In this document: piece by piece, positions 44,154 through 46,146 of the stretch | Layout of the letters: the number at the start of each line of letters is the position of its first letter | How positions within the stretch are numbered: the first letter of the stretch is position 1 | Origin: Saprospiraceae bacterium | GTDB taxonomy: Bacteria > Bacteroidota > Bacteroidia > Chitinophagales > Saprospiraceae | DNA length: 46,146 bases | Reading direction: 5' to 3' | Assembly (NCBI GenBank): GCA_028282725.1 | Contig: JANQHF010000116.1 | Location: 1-46,146 of the forward strand | Notes under the pieces: model-generated | Seen by the model: only the letters and a program-made list of their open reading frames with translations | Databases searched by the model: none | Told to the model about the DNA's origin: nothing | Program-made: the position numbers and the translations under genes

Positions 44154-45196
44154 GTGTTGATTACAAGTCCGTACTCTGGAATAAACAGAAGAAATACTAC
44201 GACATCATTCTCTGGGGTCTCATTTTTCTGTGGTTCATTAGTGTATTCATTTTTCAATATGTAATGCACGAGGACATGACAATTGAAACGATGATCATCA
44301 GGACAACAGCAGTCACGGCTTTTTTTTTATTACATCTCATTTTAATGATTGGCCCTTTGAGCCGTCTGAACAAGCATTTCATGCCTTTGCTGTATAACAG
44401 ACGCCACCTTGGGGTATCTATGTTCTTGATTGCTGCTGTTCATGGCATTTTTTCCATCATTCAATTTCATACGCTCGGCGATACAAATGCGCTTCTGAGT
44501 CTCTTCATTTCCAATAAGAATTATCTGACAATTAGTGATTTTCCATTTCAGACATTGGGGTTTTTTGCATTGATCATTCTATTTGTAATGGCGGCCACCA
44601 GTCATGATTTTTGGTTAAAAAATTTGACACCCGAAATATGGAAGGCCCTGCATATGGGGGTTTACGTGGCGTACGGCTTGATCGTACTTCATGTGCTCCT
44701 GGGTGCACTGCAGTACGAAAGCCATCCTGTTTACTTTGTCGCTTTAGTTTTGGGATTTGTGGCGATAGCCGGGAGTCACTTATGGGCCGGGTTACTTGAA
44801 AACCGGAAACTTAGAAACATTGAAAGTCCTTCAGCCGATGGATATTATAAAGTTGCAGAAGTAAAGGATCTGGAAGAAAGTTGCGGCACATCCATTTTTG
44901 TCAATGGTGAGAACATAGCTGTTTTCAAAAATGATGGGAAGGTCTCAGCCGTGAGCAATATTTGCAAACACCAAATGGGTCCTTTGGGGGAAGGGAAAGT
45001 GATCGACGGATGTATTACATGTCCCTGGCATGGCTACCAGTATATTCCTGAGAACGGTCAATCACCTCCTCCTTTCCAGGAAAAACTGGCTACCTATGAT
45101 GTAAAGGTTATCGGGGAGGAGATTTGGGTGCACCCAAGACCCAGACCAGAAGGAACATTTGTGGAACCTGCGATAATTTCCAATGGCAAAGAATAA
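44150..45196 (+). CDS. Ferric-reductase-like membrane cytochrome with C-terminal Rieske domain
   Basis: The ATG at 44150 gives 348 residues; a longer frame from 44057 would cross the two upstream genes. Six or so membrane helices fill 18-215 and carry several histidines suited to haem b (His62, His86, His98, His168, His181), as in ferric-reductase/MsrQ-type domains. Residues 230-330 form a Rieske domain with Cys272-x-His274 and Cys291-x2-His294 (SNICKHQMGPLG, CPWHGYQY). It probably passes electrons across the membrane between quinone or haem and the cytoplasmic Rieske-FMN protein. Overlaps the next gene by 14 bases. Confidence 0.88.
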   Translation: MSVDYKSVLWNKQKKYYDIILWGLIFLWFISVFIFQYVMHEDMTIETMIIRTTAVTAFFLLHLILMIGPLSRLNKHFMPLLYNRRHLGVSMFLIAAVHGIFSIIQFHTLGDTNALLSLFISNKNYLTISDFPFQTLGFFALIILFVMAATSHDFWLKNLTPEIWKALHMGVYVAYGLIVLHVLLGALQYESHPVYFVALVLGFVAIAGSHLWAGLLENRKLRNIESPSADGYYKVAEVKDLEESCGTSIFVNGENIAVFKNDGKVSAVSNICKHQMGPLGEGKVIDGCITCPWHGYQYIPENGQSPPPFQEKLATYDVKVIGEEIWVHPRPRPEGTFVEPAIISNGKE

Positions 45197-45968
45197 AGAA
45201 TACTATGTCGGATGGCAAGACAAAATGCCAGACTCATACAAGAAGGTGGTTGTGAGAACAGTCATGATCATTGCTATTGTGATACCTCTTTTTGCATTTC
45301 TGCTCGTCAGTTTTCAAAGACCTTTTAATGATCACACCTTTCAGTTGGGAAGCGTATCCCAGTTAACCGGTATTTATCATTCGCTACCCGTACCATTGCT
45401 CGAAGTAGATGATGCCCAGCTTCCCGAAGGATATTCGAACCATGTTCTTTTGGTCGGATTTGGAAAGTTTGGTGCTGAAGGGATCATGAATGGCATTCAG
45501 TCAAAGGAAGGATCCCTTGAACGGAAAGAAATCACCATGCAAGGAACATTGATTTATGGAGATGGAAAAACCGTATTTGAGTTGACCCGTAAATCAAAAA
45601 GCTTGATTTCCGTCAATTCTGACGCCCTTCTTCCGGAAATAGAGCCAGTACCAGTTGCAAAGCAATTCTCGGCGGAAGGAGAAATTCTTGATCCAAAGTG
45701 CTATTTCGGAGTCATGAAACCGGGAGAAGGCAAAATCCATCGAAGTTGTGCGGTTCGATGCATATCAGGCGGGATTCCTCCGGTTTTCAGGTCCGGTGCT
45801 CCCGGGGCATATACCTATCATATCATTGTAGGATCAAACGGTCAGAAAATAAACAAGGAAATTCTTGATTTTGTAGGAATACCGGTTGTCATTGGGGGTA
45901 CAGCATATGCTCAAAATGGTTGGAATGTTCTGAAAATTAATTCCGAAAACCTATCACTGAATCACTGA
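45183..45968 (+). CDS. Membrane-anchored protein with conserved Cys/His motif, unknown function
   Basis: A 261-residue protein with one membrane anchor (about 23-43) and a long extracytoplasmic part. Near 165-200 lies a striking motif: GEILDPKCYFGVMKPGEGK (Cys173) then HRSCAVRCISGGIPP (His186, Cys189, Cys193), giving C-x12-H-x2-C-x3-C. The spacing suggests metal or cofactor binding. I have seen similar DPKCY...GGIPP sequences in hypothetical proteins but cannot name the family. Its start lies 14 bases inside the Rieske-cytochrome gene, so it belongs to the same redox operon and may be an electron acceptor or copper/iron site. Confidence 0.8.
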   Translation: MAKNKEYYVGWQDKMPDSYKKVVVRTVMIIAIVIPLFAFLLVSFQRPFNDHTFQLGSVSQLTGIYHSLPVPLLEVDDAQLPEGYSNHVLLVGFGKFGAEGIMNGIQSKEGSLERKEITMQGTLIYGDGKTVFELTRKSKSLISVNSDALLPEIEPVPVAKQFSAEGEILDPKCYFGVMKPGEGKIHRSCAVRCISGGIPPVFRSGAPGAYTYHIIVGSNGQKINKEILDFVGIPVVIGGTAYAQNGWNVLKINSENLSLNH

Positions 45969-45970
45969 AA

Positions 45971-46090
45971 ATGAATCAAAGAGATTTACAATTGCATAAG
46001 ATTCTTGACAACAAGGATCAGTTCATGGAAGGCCGTGTAATGACGGCTGATCATACCCCAATTGTTAGGACAGAATCTAGTTCTTTTTAA
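45971..46090 (+). CDS. Possible small ORF or truncated next gene of the redox operon
   Basis: An ATG only 2 bases after the preceding stop opens a 39-residue frame (MNQRDLQLHKILDNK at the start) that closes at TAA 46088-46090. The spacing fits an operon gene, yet the product has no recognisable fold and the coding-like composition ends near 46080, where AT-rich sequence begins. It may be the start of a longer gene cut by a contig edge or sequencing artefact, or a genuine tiny protein. Confidence 0.35.
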   Translation: MNQRDLQLHKILDNKDQFMEGRVMTADHTPIVRTESSSF

Positions 46091-46146
46091 GTTTATTTAT
46101 ATTAATAATAATCATTATACGTTTTCTTTCTTTTTTGGTTCTTTTT
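46091..46146. other. AT-rich terminal stretch
   Basis: The last 56 bases are almost all A and T, with runs such as TTTCTTTCTTTTTTGG. This differs sharply from the preceding sequence and holds no gene. It could be an intergenic region or a poor-quality contig end. Confidence 0.5.

Overview
The window reads as chromosomal DNA from a member of the Bacteroidota, possibly a Saprospiria- or Cytophagia-like marine or environmental lineage; the exact lineage is inference. Several proteins end in type IX secretion (T9SS) sorting domains: two of type A and one of the gliding-motility CHU_C or type B kind. Lipoproteins resemble Bacteroidota examples and Shine-Dalgarno signals are weak. Mixed into this background is an enzyme set best known from Planctomycetes and Verrucomicrobia: a PSCyt1/DUF1549/DUF1553 protein, a DUF1501 protein and a TIGR02604/TIGR02603-type haem protein. 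No tRNA, rRNA, CRISPR array, insertion sequence or prophage was seen.

Region 1 (1-16273, all minus strand) is a large catabolic locus of 14 genes. It contains a GH88-like unsaturated uronyl hydrolase, a xylose-isomerase-like TIM barrel, a Gfo/Idh/MocA oxidoreductase, an SDR, a DUF3311-like small membrane protein with a sodium:solute symporter, a DUF1080 (3-keto-disaccharide hydrolase family) protein, a cupin, a laminin-G-like protein, a giant beta-propeller/HEAT/cytochrome c protein, a PA14-OmpA protein, an unknown secreted protein, a cytochrome c-sugar dehydrogenase fusion and a partial ThuA-like protein. The simplest reading is import and oxidative breakdown of an acidic or unusual glycoside, with electrons passed to periplasmic haem proteins. 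Divergent from it (16347-20875, plus strand) lies the DUF1549/DUF1553 plus DUF1501 pair.

Region 2 (20963-28256, plus strand) holds mostly small stand-alone genes: a 50-residue zinc ribbon, REP-like palindromes, a RibD/DHFR-like reductase, a VanZ-like membrane protein, a Crp/Fnr-type regulator, a DinB protein, a medium-chain oxidoreductase, a P-loop kinase overlapping an APH-like kinase, a DUF6544 protein and a secreted endonuclease/exonuclease/phosphatase-fold protein.

Region 3 (28321-38220) is a cell-surface locus. Four minus-strand genes encode an alpha/beta hydrolase, two CotH-kinase proteins and an IgGFc-binding-like surface protein. They diverge from a three-gene plus-strand operon of a DUF4956 membrane protein, a HlyD-like adaptor and a TolC-like protein. 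CotH and DUF4956 usually occur with a VTC polyphosphate polymerase domain, which is not seen here.

Region 4 (38238-46146) starts with a PQQ-type quinoprotein dehydrogenase, followed by the wreck of an adenylate cyclase gene, a PD40 lipoprotein and a GIY-YIG-like protein. It ends with a tightly coupled redox operon: a Rieske-glutamate synthase fusion, two tiny membrane proteins, a ferric-reductase-like membrane protein with a C-terminal Rieske domain, and a membrane-anchored protein with a C-x12-H-x2-C-x3-C motif. This operon is the best candidate here for an undescribed system. The final 60 or so bases are abruptly AT-rich and may be a contig edge.
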